Shown: positions 21,851 through 33,649 of the stretch, piece by piece
Layout: every line of letters begins with the position of its first letter
Numbering within the stretch: position 1 is the stretch's first letter
DNA from: Sciurus carolinensis
Lineage: Eukaryota; Chordata; Mammalia; Rodentia; Sciuridae
NCBI RefSeq assembly: GCF_902686445.1
Contig: NC_062227.1
Coordinates: 24,048,777 to 24,112,776, forward strand
Length of the DNA: 64,000 nt
Reading direction: 5' to 3'
Notes under the pieces: model-generated
The model's database searches: none
Seen by the model: only the letters and a program-made list of their open reading frames with translations
What the model was told of the DNA's origin: nothing
Translations under genes and position numbers: made by a program

Positions 21851-22320
21851 GACCCAGTGTGGAAAATTGAAAAATGGTCACCACAAGATATCGTCCTAAT
21901 CTCTGGAACCGGCAAATGCTACTTTCTAAGAAAAAGGTCTTTGCAGATGTAATTAAAAATCTCAGTGTGGGAGATTAGCCTGGATATTGCAGTTGCCCTA
22001 AGTACAATCACAAGTGTCCTTATAAAAGAGAGGCACAGAAAGATTTCACACAAAGGAGGCAATGTGGCCACTGAGGCAGAGGTAACAGTGATGCAGCCAC
22101 AAGACAAGGAAAGCTAGGAGCCCCCAGAATCTGGAAGAGGACAGGATTGCATTCTCCCCTAGAGCCTCTGGAGGGAGCATGGCCCTGTTGACACCTTGAT
22201 TTTGGCTGAGATAGCATTCAGACTTCTGGCCTCCAGAACTGTAAGAGAATACTTTTCAGTTGTTTTATGCCATCAGGTTTGTGGTAATTTGTTACAATAG
22301 TCACAGGAAATGAATACAGC
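21851..22320 (+). repeat. MaLR/MLT-type LTR, plus orientation
   Basis: Long, readable match to a common mammalian LTR type: 'ggtctttgcagatgtaatta … agtgtccttataaaagagaggcac … ccctagagcctctggaggg … tgacaccttgattttgg … cctccagaactgtaag … tgtggtaatttgttac'. It ends in gaaatgaatacagc. Confidence 0.78.
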
Positions 22321-22692
22321 AGGTAATGTGGGTCACTGATTTAACAAAACCTGAGTCACATGTTTAATTCTAAACAAATCTCTGCACACTGACGAGCTGG
22401 GCTTGAGTTATAGTAGGACGAGGAAGGTGCCCCCAAAAGGGAAGCTTAACTGTAAATAGTAACTGGTGGGATGAAGGGGCAAAATACCTGCAGACATTCA
22501 TTTTCTATTTGAAAGAAAAAAGAAGAGAAGTGTAAAGTTAAAGTTTTATGTAAGTGTATTATAATATTAGTGTACCTGAGCTTTTTGTGTAGCTGTAATG
22601 GTGTTGTTAAGAAGCATCTTATCAGCATACACTGGGATAAACAGAGACCATTTAGTAAAAGCAGATTTGTTTTTAACACAGAGAATTGTATA

Positions 22693-23137
22693 CAGTGGTG
22701 CCCCCGCCCCACAATTTATCAGAGGTTTCATTTTCTGAGATTTCAGTTACCCACAGGCAACCATGGTCCAAAAATATTAAATATATGGATCCAGAAATAA
22801 ACAAGTCATAGGTTTTAAAATGCATGCCATTCTGCATACTATGAGAAATTGTGCAACCTGGTTCTAACCTGCCTGGGATGTGAATCATCTCTTTGTCCAG
22901 GGTATCCACACTGTATATGCTACCCACCCACTAGTCACCTAGTAGCCATCGTGGTTATCAGATACACTGTTATAGTATTGAAGTACTTGAGTTCAAGGAA
23001 CCATTATTTACTTAAAAATGCACCCAATGTGCAAGAGTTGTGATGCTAGCAATTCGGGTAGAGATAAGAGATAGAGAGAAGCTATAAAGTTATAGAGTGC
23101 AGGCTTAAGTTAAAAGTTTTTCTACTTAATAATAAAA
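22693..23137 (+). mobile_element. Tigger-type (TcMar) DNA transposon, left part
   Basis: After a TA at 22691-22692 the element opens cagtggtgcccccgcccc, a degenerate Tigger terminal repeat, then 'ggtttcattttctgagatttcagttaccc … ccaaaaatattaaat … ccagaaataaac'. The region to 23060 matches the leader before a Tigger transposase (ctttgtccagggtatccacac, ttagtcacctagtagcc). Then the start of the CENP-B-like DNA-binding domain is reached (…gtgatgctagcaattcgg…). Frames are broken. Confidence 0.8.
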
Positions 23138-23263
23138 GACTCAGTGACTTAGTGGTAGAGTGCTTGCCTAGTATGTGTGAGGCACTAGGTTCCATCCTCA
23201 TAAAAAATAAATAAATAAAATAAAGGTATTATGTCCATCTACAACTAAAAATATTTTTAAAAA
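23138..23263 (+). repeat. ID SINE with extended tail inserted in the Tigger element
   Basis: ID body gactcagtgacttagtggtagagtgc…aggttccatcc, then a tail of aaataaataaataaaataaaggtattatgtcc…acaactaaaaat. The same kind of tail appears in reverse at 715-832 and 45120-45253, so it is part of the subfamily, not local sequence. Flanks taataataaaa / aacaataattaaaa are a plausible decayed TSD. Confidence 0.88.
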
Positions 23264-23420
23264 CAATAATTAAAAAATCATATGCTGAGATTGCTAAGAT
23301 GTTTGGTAAAAATCCATATTCTACCCTTGAAATTGTGAAGAGGAAAAAGAAATTTGTGCTAGTTTTGCTGTCACAAATGCAACCCTCACAGACGCGGGTG
23401 CGGGAGGGGGTACGGGGGGA
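23264..23420 (+). mobile_element. Tigger-type DNA transposon, right part
   Basis: Directly after the ID insertion the transposase text resumes: 'aaaaaatcatatgctgagattgctaagatg' (equivalent to the KKSYAEVAK stretch of the helix-turn-helix domain) and 'attgtgaagaggaaaaagaaatttgtgctagttttgctgtc'. Homology then fades, so the rest of the transposase is deleted. Confidence 0.8.
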
Positions 23421-23654
23421 ACAGCAATGTATTACAATCACACATATTAACCCAAATATTAATGTATGATGGTCTTAGGAGAGGATAATAGTTGGTATAT
23501 ACTTCCTAATATTTCTAATTATGTCTAAAAACGTGGTATTAACAATGTTTGTTGCAGTAAGAACCAGGCCATAGTGGATTTTGTAGTATTTTTGACACTT
23601 GCTGTTGGATTATAACTGGGTAAGCCTATGAAGACTCTTCAAGGATGCTTCTGC

Positions 23655-23790
23655 CTTTTATGGACTCTTTGACCTTGAGTAAGTTACTTCCCCATTCCCA
23701 ATGTCAGTTTCTTCATATGTAAAATGAGGACAAATAATTTCACACCATTTGAGGATTATCTAAAAAAAGGTGTGAAAGCATGTATCAGGA
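23655..23790 (+). repeat. MIR SINE, plus orientation
   Basis: 'tttgaccttgagtaagttactt…tcagtttcttcatatgtaaaatgagga' is the MIR core; its 3' part is decayed. Confidence 0.75.
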
Positions 23791-26700
23791 ATGCAAGCAC
23801 AAAGATGTTGATAATGTTCCATTATGAACCCATAATCCAATAGGCACAGTTTACCTCATTATTCCCTCATTTGGATTCTTTTCCACATGACGCTCTTCCA
23901 ATGATGTGTTTCTACTTCAAAAGATCTGCATACAGTTTCCAATTGGCTCAGCATGTTGGTTTGCAGAAGAGTCTGATGACAAGTGCACATGGGATGTTTG
24001 AGCATAGTCCTCCCGCTTCTTAAATTTTTGTATGATTTAAAATAAGATTGGTATAGGTAATGCAGGGTTAGGCCTGCTTGTTTATTCCAAAACTGGTTTT
24101 GATGCTAATAATTTCTTTTATGGGACCAAATAGTGCAGTCCACCTCCCCAACCTGAGATGTTGAAAAACTGTCAGATTTTATTTTAAAGACTTGAATCAA
24201 TTGGATTTATTAGTTTTCCTTTAGTATTTTCATTATTTACTCTTAAAACCCTAATAGATAACTCAATCATAATTTTCCTTTATGGACATTTTGCTGAAGG
24301 GAGGAAGGAAGCAAGCATTGTTTTTTTCTATAATAGGGAAGAACAGTCCCTGGAGATGAGCAGAGCCTGGAGTTCCCGTGAGCCAGTCTCTGTCACTGAG
24401 TGATCCTTGGACCTCTTGGGAAAGCCACAGCAACTCTGGGTTCCCCAGAGATATTTGAGAAATCCATGACCAGGTTAGACAGGTTTTTGGAATTTATATT
24501 GCTCCATCTTTGCCCAGAAAATTCTAGAACTCAGTTGCAAGGTCTTCAGGAACATTTGATTCTCAACCTTTGTTATTTAAGGAATATCTTGTTCTATTCA
24601 GGGCAGTCATCATTCTAAACATTATAAACTCCATCTAAAATAAATTTTAACTAGGCTTCAGGGACTTGGGGAGATGAAATACAGAGAGATGACTTTTATA
24701 GATGTAATTTACATGTTTGCTAAAATTTAAATAAAGGAAGTTTATTATTTAATGAAGAATTTTATCCATCTTGTATCTATAATTTATACCATATTGAATA
24801 TCACAAGTTCTCACCCATTCTACATGAACACTCTGTGTGCCAAAACCTCAAATTTCAAAAATGACAGGATTATGAACAATCTTTCATTTCTTCTTTATTC
24901 TCAGGCAAATCTCCTAAAAAACTCAATGGTTAACAAATATATATAATATGAAATAACTGGATTAATATTTTAAAAAGAAATAACTTTTAAGAAGCAATAA
25001 TTGTGAATATGTATCATAGTGTTGTTTTTAATAAGTTACACCTAGAAATATGTCTAATAACAGAAAAATTGTTTAATTAAAGTTTCAGATCTATATAGTA
25101 TAGCGCAACTTCCCCTTATTTAATGGGCATTTGCATTTGATGGGGGAGTTGCACAAACAACACTTTAAAAATTTACATCAATTTTCCCAATTACCTAATT
25201 TTTTTCATTATTTGGACAATAATTTATTATTTGAACTCAATTCCCAGTCTTCACCAAAAATTGTTGTATTCTAGTGCTGAGACAGGAGGGATGTAATGAG
25301 AAAAAACAATGATATTCATTAAAAGAACACCCATGTTCATTCACTTGGCTCTTCTGAGAGTCTGACATTGCTAATGAGCACCTTGAGACCTAGACATAAT
25401 GGTCCTTTAAATGGAATGGAATTCTATTGTGCAGGTCAAAATGTTCAAAATACAGCTGGAAGTGTTTGGAATTCACAACCTCATGTGAATATGAGAGGGT
25501 AGAATATTCAGAAGTATTTTATCTCTGAGTTTGGATAATAAAATTATGGTTCTAATATATTTTTTAAATAGGCAAAACTTCTGTAGGGTAGAAAACTATT
25601 GTGTAAAGTGTTGCAAATGCTTGCAAAATATGAGACCTCAGGATTTAGCACAGCACTTTCCATGGTCAAGTCCAAATATCCTGAATGGAAGATGCACTTG
25701 TGTCACTGATCCATGGAGGGGATTCCTTGGGTTGTTGTCCTCTTAGTGGGTAGAGGAAGGTCAGAATCTTGGAAACATATCTGTGCCCTGGGAATCCAGG
25801 ATTGTGACTGGAGGGACTGGATCTGACAATTGCAGGGCCAATCCATAGTAATTAAAGCTAGAAGAATAGACCCAAGTGACAAACATTTATACCCTATTTC
25901 CTGAAGTCTTCAAACACTATGCATTCTGAATCAACACAACCAAAAAATTACCAACCATAATGGGGATTCATACTTAGCAGAATGTTTATTTCCTACTTCA
26001 CCCTGATGTAAAATTAAAATTATATTGTGTGTGGACAGAAGTCACAGTTTAGTGATTATAAATTTTACTTTGCTTTAGCAATAAGTATTTTTAAAATGTT
26101 TCCCATATTTTACCCTATTTTATACCAGGACATTCAAGATAGGCATAAATATTTATGCCATTATTTTCATAGTATAATATGCATAAAGAAAGATCAAAAT
26201 CAGATACATCACATAGTGTATTCTTGTCTTTCTCTAGTTGTCCCCACCTGAAAAATCTAATCAGTGATCTGTGTCACCAAAGCCAGACCTCATCATTCAC
26301 CCAGAGTGAGTCAGGGCCACATATCAGAAACCGAGTGTAGTTAATCTTTCTTGTTTTATCAGCACAGTCTCTAAGCCAGCAAGCCCCTTAGGAAGGGATC
26401 TAAGTATTTCATTCTCTGTGATCTTTTTAATCAAAACTAAAAGGCCTGGGCTTGAAGAGAATGGCACAGGAATTTTAACCCACTCCAGCTGTTCTTTACA
26501 TTGTTCTTGCAGCCTTTACGCCCTAACTCAGAATCTATTCCTTACTACTCCATCAGAGCTACAAACCGGAGACCTCATATGTGACACAAATTCATTGCAA
26601 TATGAAGAAAAATCCCCAAGTGTGACCATGGTTCCAAAAGAAGCTTCTATTCAGTTTAAATATTAAAAGATTAAACTGAGTTTCTGCAGCTAACATATTT

Positions 26701-27276
26701 ATAAAAGATACACTTCTGTGCTAAGTTATCTTTTGTGGTTTTAAGTCATTTTTTGTTACTGAAATAGGCTCAGGATTATAGGATTGGCCCTTCAGAGGGT
26801 CTTTTTCTCTTACTGTAAGCAGACTTGAGAACTCTTGCAGGTATGTACAACTACAGGCTGATGTCTCCTTAAGGACAGGGACATATATCTTCAAGGCCTG
26901 TTTCAGGTGTGGTTAACGGGAAAATCTGCCACTTCATATACTGGCTTCTCCATACTTGTAGTTTTTCTTGAGTTCAATATTCACAGTTCTTTACTTTTTT
27001 CTCTTTTTTCCTTTCTTTCATTTGACTCTGATAAGCTTTTACATGGTAAGCATAACTAGATTTAGACCTCATTTCTAGGAGTGTTTCTAACTGTCTCCAA
27101 CTAAGTGATTACTTTTCTTTTTTTGATCATATGATTGCTTATGATGTACAGACTTTATTTTTAATAAAACTTCAAAACCCTCAGACAAACCAAAAGACAA
27201 AATCAGAAGGGTTTCCTCTTATCATATTATGGAATGTTTTTACTTTTTGGAGATGATAACATCCATTTGATCATTT
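23791..27276. other. Intergenic, no recognised gene
   Basis: About 3.5 kb of AT-rich DNA. Open frames (24400-24618, 24752-24946, 25531-25746, 26027-26251, 26418-26666) are short and featureless. The block at 25600-25860 and that at 26240-26700 are less AT-rich and might be old LTR material, but no diagnostic ends are seen. Confidence 0.45.
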
Positions 27277-27330
27277 CTTTTTTTTTTTTTTTTTTCCGAT
27301 TTTTTAGTGTACCTTCATCTTACTTGTTTA

Positions 27331-27413
27331 TTTTCCGTGGTACATGAGGACTGAACCCAATACCTCACACATGCCAGGCGTGTGTCACTGAGCTTCAACC
27401 CCAACCCCGACCC
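27331..27413 (-). repeat. ID SINE, minus orientation
   Basis: Reverse-complement body ccgtggtacatgaggactgaacccaatacc…gtgtcactgagcttcaaccccaacccc. A poly-T tract at 27279-27295 lies on the tail side. Confidence 0.85.
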
Positions 27414-27419
27414 TTTTTT

Positions 27420-28415
27420 TTTATTTAGTTCTTGCTCTCAGTGCAAATAACTGAGTTTTCAAATATAGAAAAATATGCTAGCACAAGACACAAGAATAAT
27501 ACTTTTACAAATAACAGTAATTCAAGAATGAAAAGTGATATGAAGGAAGCATGATAAACATAATTGAACAAAAATAAGAAGAAATTGAAATTAGTGGAGG
27601 TAGAGCAGAATTCATAAGAAAATTAAAGCTTAGCAATTGAGGTAGGTCTTAAAATGGATAGTGATATTTAAATTACTGCATATCTTTATGTCAATCTAAT
27701 GTTAACATTAAACACATATCCAGTGTATGTGTATATATGTAACAGGATACAAATGGTAAGATTTTAAATATAAAAGTTGAACTGTTCTGTTTCTTTCTTC
27801 CTTTTTTCCTGCACTACACAAGTGAAATGGAAAATTTCCCCCTCATCTCATGGCAGATTAAATCCCTGCCTCTTGAGGAAAGGGTAACTGGTTTCAGGGA
27901 CTGCAATGATTCATGCTCTGGATATAATGAGCCACAGAATATGCTGTAGAATCTGACCAGGGAGGGCTGGGGAAAGCCTGTGTTCTGGGGAAGAGGCTGA
28001 GCATCCTCTAACTAGGAGAGGACACAAGCCCAAGGGTCCCAGGGCAAAGAGGACCCACTTCCGATATCCTGGGAACTCCATGGGGAGGAAATAGCAACCC
28101 AGAGAAGCCATGTGATACATCTAGGGAGGGATGATTTCTATTTTTTAGTAGTGACATGGAAATTGCAGAAAGTATATGAACTGTGTCTTTTTTTATTCTA
28201 CATTGTCGATATTTTGATACTTTTCTGATTCCCAGGACTAGCCAATACCTGGAGATAGTGAACAACTCACCTGTCATATATATGCAAACCAACCAATACA
28301 GAGTTCATAAATAAGCTGAATGCAAAAGAATAAAAATCCAGGCAACAGGAATGAATGATTGGCAAAGTGTCTGTCTATACCAATAGCACACAAAATTACT
28401 TTCGGATAAAAACTA
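27420..28415. other. Intergenic, no recognised element
   Basis: AT-rich, with a GC-richer island at about 27880-28110 (…gagggctggggaaagcctgtg…) that may be old LTR sequence. Minus-strand frames at 27911-28120 and 28008-28292 lack protein-like patterns. Confidence 0.4.
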
Positions 28416-28419
28416 TTTG

Positions 28420-29500
28420 AGTGAAAACAGTTTGTTTCATAATGATAAGAGGATCAGTATAGCAGGAAGATAAGGAAGAATAACAATTATAAATATATAT
28501 GTACCTAAAACAGAGACCCAAAATACCTTATGCAAAACTGGCGTAATTGGACTGGGAATATAGCTCAATTCTTAGTGCTTGCCTGTCAAGCACAAGGCCT
28601 TGGGTTCAATCCCCAGCATCACAAAAACAAACAAACATACAAAAAACACTGGCATAATTGAAGAGGGAAGCAGATGATGCAATAATGATTGGAAACATCA
28701 ATATTCCACCTATAATACTAGATAGAACTTTTAAACTAAAGAATAGCAAGGAAATACAAGACTTGGGTAATATTATAAATCAACTAGTCTTGAAAGACAT
28801 TGATAGGACATTCCACTTAACCATAGTGGAGTATACATTTTTCTTAAGTATACACAGAACTTTCTCCAGGATAGATATGTTAGGCCATAAAACAAGTGTC
28901 AACACATTTAAAAGGATTGACATCATACATAATATGTTCATCAATTATAATGAAATTATAACTAAAATAAATAGTAGAAGGAAATCTGGGAAATTCATAA
29001 ATATGTGAAAATTAAAGAATATGTTCCTAAATAATCAATGTGTCAAGCAAGAAATCACATACAATATTAGAAAATATTTTTAGTTGAAGGAAAATTAAAT
29101 CACAACATCCAAAACTTGTGATAAGCAGCTAACATAGTGCTTAAAGGGAAAAGTATTCTATAAACAAGTAAATTTTAAGTAAAAGAAAGATCTCAAATCA
29201 ATAACCTAAGTGTCTGCCCCAAGAAACTAGAAAAAGAAAAAAGAAACCTAAAGCAATTTGAGGAAGAAAATAACAAATATTAGAGTAGAAATGAATGAAA
29301 GAGAGAATTGAAAAAAATAGAGAAAACAAAATGGGAAATTGGTTTTTTGAAAAGTTTAACTCAATTGGCAAAATTTTATCTAAAGAGAAAGAGAAGGTTC
29401 AAATCACCAAAATTAGGAATAAAAGAGGGTTTATCCCTACTGTATTTGCAGAAATAAAAAAGATTATAAGGGACTAATATGAAGCATTATATATGCCAAA
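28420..29500 (+). mobile_element. L1 ORF2 relic (endonuclease to early RT region), plus orientation
   Basis: The plus strand encodes the second half of the L1 endonuclease domain: around 28679-29008, AIMIGNINIPP … EYTFFLSIHRTFSRID.MLGHKTS … INSRRKSGKFINM. This matches the conserved 'GDFNTPLS … EYTFFS … SRIDH.LGHK' order, with the catalytic GDFN changed to GNIN and the SRIDH site frameshift-damaged. Downstream text (29295-29477, NWFFEKFNSIGKIL…) equals the segment before reverse transcriptase. It is inactive. An ID SINE interrupts it at 28550-28646. Confidence 0.9.
28550..28646 (+). repeat. ID SINE inside the L1 ORF2 relic
   Basis: gactgggaatatagctcaattcttagtgcttgcctg… gggttcaatccccagcatcac followed by aaaaacaaacaaacatacaaaaaa. 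TSD aactggcgtaattg (28536-28549) / cactggcataattg (28647-28660). Confidence 0.92.
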
Positions 29501-29587
29501 GGGACCATGGAGTGAGTAACAATGGATGGGAACCAATGTGGACTGACAATTACTGATAACAGTAGCTATCCTCTTAACTGTCCCCTG

Positions 29588-29588
<1 letters not shown>

Positions 29589-29628
<40 letters not shown>
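29589..29628. repeat. (AC)n microsatellite
   Basis: Uninterrupted ACACAC run of about 40 bases. Confidence 0.97.
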
Positions 29629-29630
<2 letters not shown>

Positions 29631-29955
29631 TAATGCAGTGACTAAGGAAGAATGACCTGCTGGACAGGGCAGATGCTTAGAGTCTCTGTTAAGGTAAGTA
29701 GCAGAAAATAGAGATTTATATTTCACCCACATCGGACACTTACTCCTACTTCATTATTTTAACAAATGGGGACTATAAGAAATCTCAGAGAATAAAGTTA
29801 TGATCATTTGTATTGGTAACATCTAGAGAGATAGTCACTATTATCCATGTCTCTTTCTATTCACATTATATGTAGAAATCTCAAATATGCAAGAAATGTA
29901 CTTTGTTTTCCATCATTCAATTTAATTTTTATTTCTCTTGATAGTAAAACCAAAC

Positions 29956-30338
29956 CTGTTGATGCATGAGTTTCTCCTCCTCTGGTCTGGCATCTAAAAT
30001 TCCAGGGAGCTTAGGTGGAATTTTCCTCCTATCTGCCAGGTTATCAGTTTCTGAATCTTGCAAGAATGCTGACCACACAGTCTCTGTAGATCTAGCTTGC
30101 TCTGTCTCAGGAGCCTTGGACAGGTTACCTGAGTTGCTCTGAAGCTGTGGGAACTTCTTACCACACTGCTATTCTCAGGAACAGGGAAAACCTTGCTCCC
30201 CATGGCTGCTGGGTCACTGATATTGTGGCTGCATTTTCCATGCAGATGTTTTGTTGTTGTTTCCTGCTCCTGCATGGAGACAATCTGAGACCTTTCCAGT
30301 TCCTCCAGGCTTGGTCCTGTCTTGGGGCCAGGGTTCCC
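29956..30338 (-). pseudogene. Exon-like, frame-broken coding fragment, unidentified
   Basis: On the minus strand an AG (30340-30339, in ttgaccttacag) precedes a long open run: GNPGPKTGPSLEELERSQIV … CSHNISDPAAMGSKVFPVPENS. The protein-like text then continues in another frame: CGKKFPQLQSNSGNLSKAPE … WSAFLQDSETDNLADRRKIP … LPGILDARPEEEKLMHQQ. It meets a donor-like CAACAG|GTTTGG at 29956. One frame change and a TAG lie near 30170-30180. The polar, Ser/Glu-rich wording is unlike translated repeat sequence. I cannot name the protein. It may be an exon relic, a retropseudogene piece or, less likely, a live exon with an alternative reading. Confidence 0.4.
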
Positions 30339-30943
30339 CTGTAAGGTCAAACCTCACAAAACTCTATTTTGTTGGCTGAAAAAAACATAATTTATTTAAC
30401 TATTTTTTATATTTAAATGGCATTAATCTTTTACTATTGTATGTTATACTATCTTGAATAAATTTGTAACGAAAACTTTTTACTGATCTAAATTTCTTTA
30501 AGAGAAATTCATAGGCAATTTATGTGTCCAACAATATGCATATTTTAAGGCTTTTCTATATGTTGGTAAATCATAATGTAACAATTTACCTGTCACCAGA
30601 AGTGCATTAGAATTCTCATTTCCTTGTTCCTCAAAGATTTAGTTAGTTAAGAGGGGATATTCTTGCTGTATATTTGCATACAATTCCTATATACTACTGA
30701 TAATTCCATAATAAAAATATGCTTAGATCATTTTTAAATAACTGATGGAGAACCAATAATATGGTTGAGGGTTGGAAAGATTTTTTTAAAGTTTAAAAAT
30801 GAGATTATTCATGAAAAATATGACTAAGTTCACCTCTTGTCAGATCTTTGACAAGGTTAATGATCAGCATTTTTTCATACTATGCATTGAGTACAGACTT
30901 TTTTAAAAAGAAGTTCTGTAACAACAATAACTATTACTAACTG

Positions 30944-31432
30944 GTAGGCAGAAGGGCTCCCCAATGAAATCCACGCACTGGTAACTGGATTCTGTGAATA
31001 TGTTACATCAAATGGCAAAAGAGACTTTATAGATATAATTAAGTTTAGGGACCTTAATTATAGGTTAGGTTAAGAAATTATCTACCCTAAGAATTATCTG
31101 GGTAGCAGGAAGTCAGAGAGAGTCCTAGTGAGAAGAGGTTTAATGCTCTTTTTTTGGCCCTCTATGTAAAAACCCACATGCAAAGACTGGCACCTAGGAA
31201 CTCAGGGCAGGCCCCAGATGGCAGCCAGAAAGGAAATGAGGACCTCAGTCATATTCTACCAACAGCTTGAATGGACTTTCAAGTGGATTCTTTCCAGGGC
31301 TTCCAGATAAGAGCCCAGGCAGCTGACATCTTGATGTCCACCTGTTGCTAGAACATAAGGGAGACAATGCATTTGTATTGTTTAAACTGCCGAATTTGTG
31401 GTTCAGTTACTGTAGTGGTAGGAAACTAATTC
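30944..31432 (+). repeat. MaLR/MLT-type LTR, plus orientation, diverged
   Basis: 'attctgtgaatatgttacatc…ggcaaaagagactttatagatataatt … gctgacatcttgatgtcc … tttgtggttcagttactgtagtggtaggaaactaattca' follows the same order as the LTR at 21851-22320. A T-run (31149-31155) lies inside. Confidence 0.72.
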
Positions 31433-31439
31433 ATTTGCT

Positions 31440-31506
31440 GAATAAATAAATAAATAAATAAGCCCTCAAATTTAAGTAAACTAACAAATAAATATATAAA
31501 TAAAAT
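31440..31506. repeat. (AAAT)n-rich simple sequence
   Basis: aataaataaataaataaataa, an interruption, then aacaaataaatatataaataaaata. Confidence 0.85.
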
Positions 31507-32216
31507 ATGGTTTCATAGCAGAAAGTGTTATACACTTTTCCAAAAAGAGACTTGGAACTATAAATCCATTTTATCCCAAAGTTCCTTTGAATACTTTGTT
31601 TTGCTTTGTTTCAGTTTTGTCCCATCAGTGACTTCTAAGATGAGACAATTACATGATGTAACCATCCTCTGTGCCCTATCATGATAATATTTATTATCAG
31701 TTTTAGTGGGCAGTAACTGTTTTATGCTTATGCATATCACTTGAAGAATGTATTTCCTACCTAGCACACAAACTATTACTGTTCTTACCCAGCAAATTCA
31801 GAAATAAACACCTGCATGCTTTCATTTTTTTTCTTCCATCACTTATTTATTAAACTCCTGCTCTGAGTATAATTTTCTGCTAGGCTCTGAAGCTATTACA
31901 AAAGAAATACAAATAGTTCCTGAATTAAAAGCTGATGTACGTTCTAGAAGTTTACTTCCAAGTTAGGGTTTGTTACTCAGCATATTTCCACATCGAAACA
32001 ATATTAAAAGATTTGACTCTGTACCTAATCCGGCCCATACCTCAAAATTTACTTGAACTAATCCTAAAAGAATTTAACTATATTTAAATGTTATTTATCT
32101 CTGTAAATACAGACTCAGTTTTCCAATTTGTAAGGTTAGAAACTCAATATTGTATGAAGAATCAGTAATATTAAGAATGTCACTTAATTGAATAATTGTA
32201 TTTAAAGTATCTTAGG

Positions 32217-32441
32217 GTTACCAGATGCAGTGGTACATGCCTGTAATCCCAGTGACTTGGGAGACTGAGGCAGGAAGATTGCAAGCTCAAAGCTGGCCTC
32301 AGCAACTTAGGCCCTAAGCAATTCAGTGAGACCCTGATTCTAAATAAAATATATTTTTTAAAAGGGTTGGGCATGTTGCTCAGTGGTTAAGTACCTCTGG
32401 TTCAATCCCCAGTATCAAAAAACAAAAAACAAAAAACAAAA
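32217..32441 (+). repeat. Dimeric MEN-type SINE, plus orientation
   Basis: Left half taccagatgcagtggtacatgcctgtaatcccagtg…, linker aaataaaatatattttttaaaag, right half ggttgggcatgttgctcagtgg… ggttcaatccccag, and a tail of (CAAAAAA) units. TSD cttaggg at 32210-32216 and 32442-32448. The right copy is the edge of the neighbouring ID. Confidence 0.92.
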
Positions 32442-32448
32442 CTTAGGG

Positions 32449-32507
32449 CTGGGGGGATAGCTCAGTGGTAGAGTACTTGCCTAGCATGTGTGAGGCCTGT
32501 GTTCAAC
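32449..32507 (+). repeat. ID SINE, 3'-truncated, abutting the MEN SINE
   Basis: ctggggggatagctcagtggtagagtacttgcc…gtgaggcctgtgttcaac, ending inside the B box. The end forms a perfect 7-bp hairpin with the flank (gttcaac 32501-32507, gttgaac 32516-32522). Confidence 0.88.
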
Positions 32508-33240
32508 AGTGTATAGTTGAACCATCTTTTGGTTTTGTTTTAGTTCTCTATAGCAGGTATACCAGTTGTCTCCATGTTAGATCATCTTGTTCTCTCTTCC
32601 ATGTTAATTACCTTCTCTCTTGTTGCTTTTATTATATCCTGATTCTGTAATTGGTTTTGATGACTCTTGACATCTATACATCTGTTACTTTATATATTTA
32701 ATTTCTTAGCAACTCTAATTGAGAAATAAATGGCAGCTTCACAGAGAAGTTAGTGCCCATCTCCAGAATCCAACTTTGTACATATTATCATTAATAAAAG
32801 GTGTTACTGCTACGTCTGGAGTTGTCTGTGATCTTTAAGATGTGCCATGCTCACTCAAGTCAGATTTTTCTTTATGGACAATTAAGTTGTATATGCGAAC
32901 CATTTCAACAGGTAGGCTGATAGATAACTTAGGTAAAGTGGTATATACAGAGAGATAATATGGTATAGATATAGGTGCCAATCACATAGAAAAGTTAGAA
33001 GTACAGACAATAAAAATTTTAAATATTTGACTTAAGAAAATAGGGACTTAGCTTGTGACTTCTCCAACCATTCAGCAATCCCAAACATGTGGATGATTTC
33101 TTTGCTCATAATTTTATCTCTTTCTTGTGCACTCCTCTCCTTCCTTCTCCATCTCTGTATGCCTAAATCTTGTCCACCCAGCAACATGTGCATACTTTTC
33201 AGGAAATTCCCTTGGAATCCCATCTTTTTGGGGTAAGGAG

Positions 33241-33410
33241 GTAGTGATACTGGGAATTAAACCCAGGGGCACTATACAATTAAGCCATATCCCCAGACTT
33301 TTAAATTCTTTACTGTGAGACAGGGCCTCACAAAGTTGCTGAGGCTGGCCTTGAATTTGTGATCCTCAGCCTTCTGAATCTCTGGGATTATAGGTGTGTG
33401 CCTCTGGCCG
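33241..33410 (-). repeat. Dimeric MEN-type SINE, minus orientation
   Basis: tactgggaattaaacccaggggc … gagacagggcctcacaaagttgctgaggctgg … gggattataggtgtgtgcctctggcc, i.e. ID-like half then B1-like half in reverse complement. Confidence 0.87.
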
Positions 33411-33649
33411 TTCAGACAATTCTATCTTGAGATAATCTGCCTTTCCGTTCATTTCTCTTCACAATTAATTGCTACTTGTACTATGATACAGAAGCAGGGA
33501 AATGGAGAGGTGTGTCTAGAAAACAGCAAGGATGGACTTAAAACACAGCTGTTGAATGACAGGTGGGTTAAGATTTATATAAAAGAAAGAAGCAGAAGAA
33601 CATTTTAGATACAGTGAAGATGATTAGAGAAGATGAACAAAGGCATACA

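Noticed and set aside
28658..29008. 116-codon plus-strand frame with enzyme-like wording
   Set aside because: It is the decayed L1 endonuclease region, with the catalytic motif altered and the frame broken.
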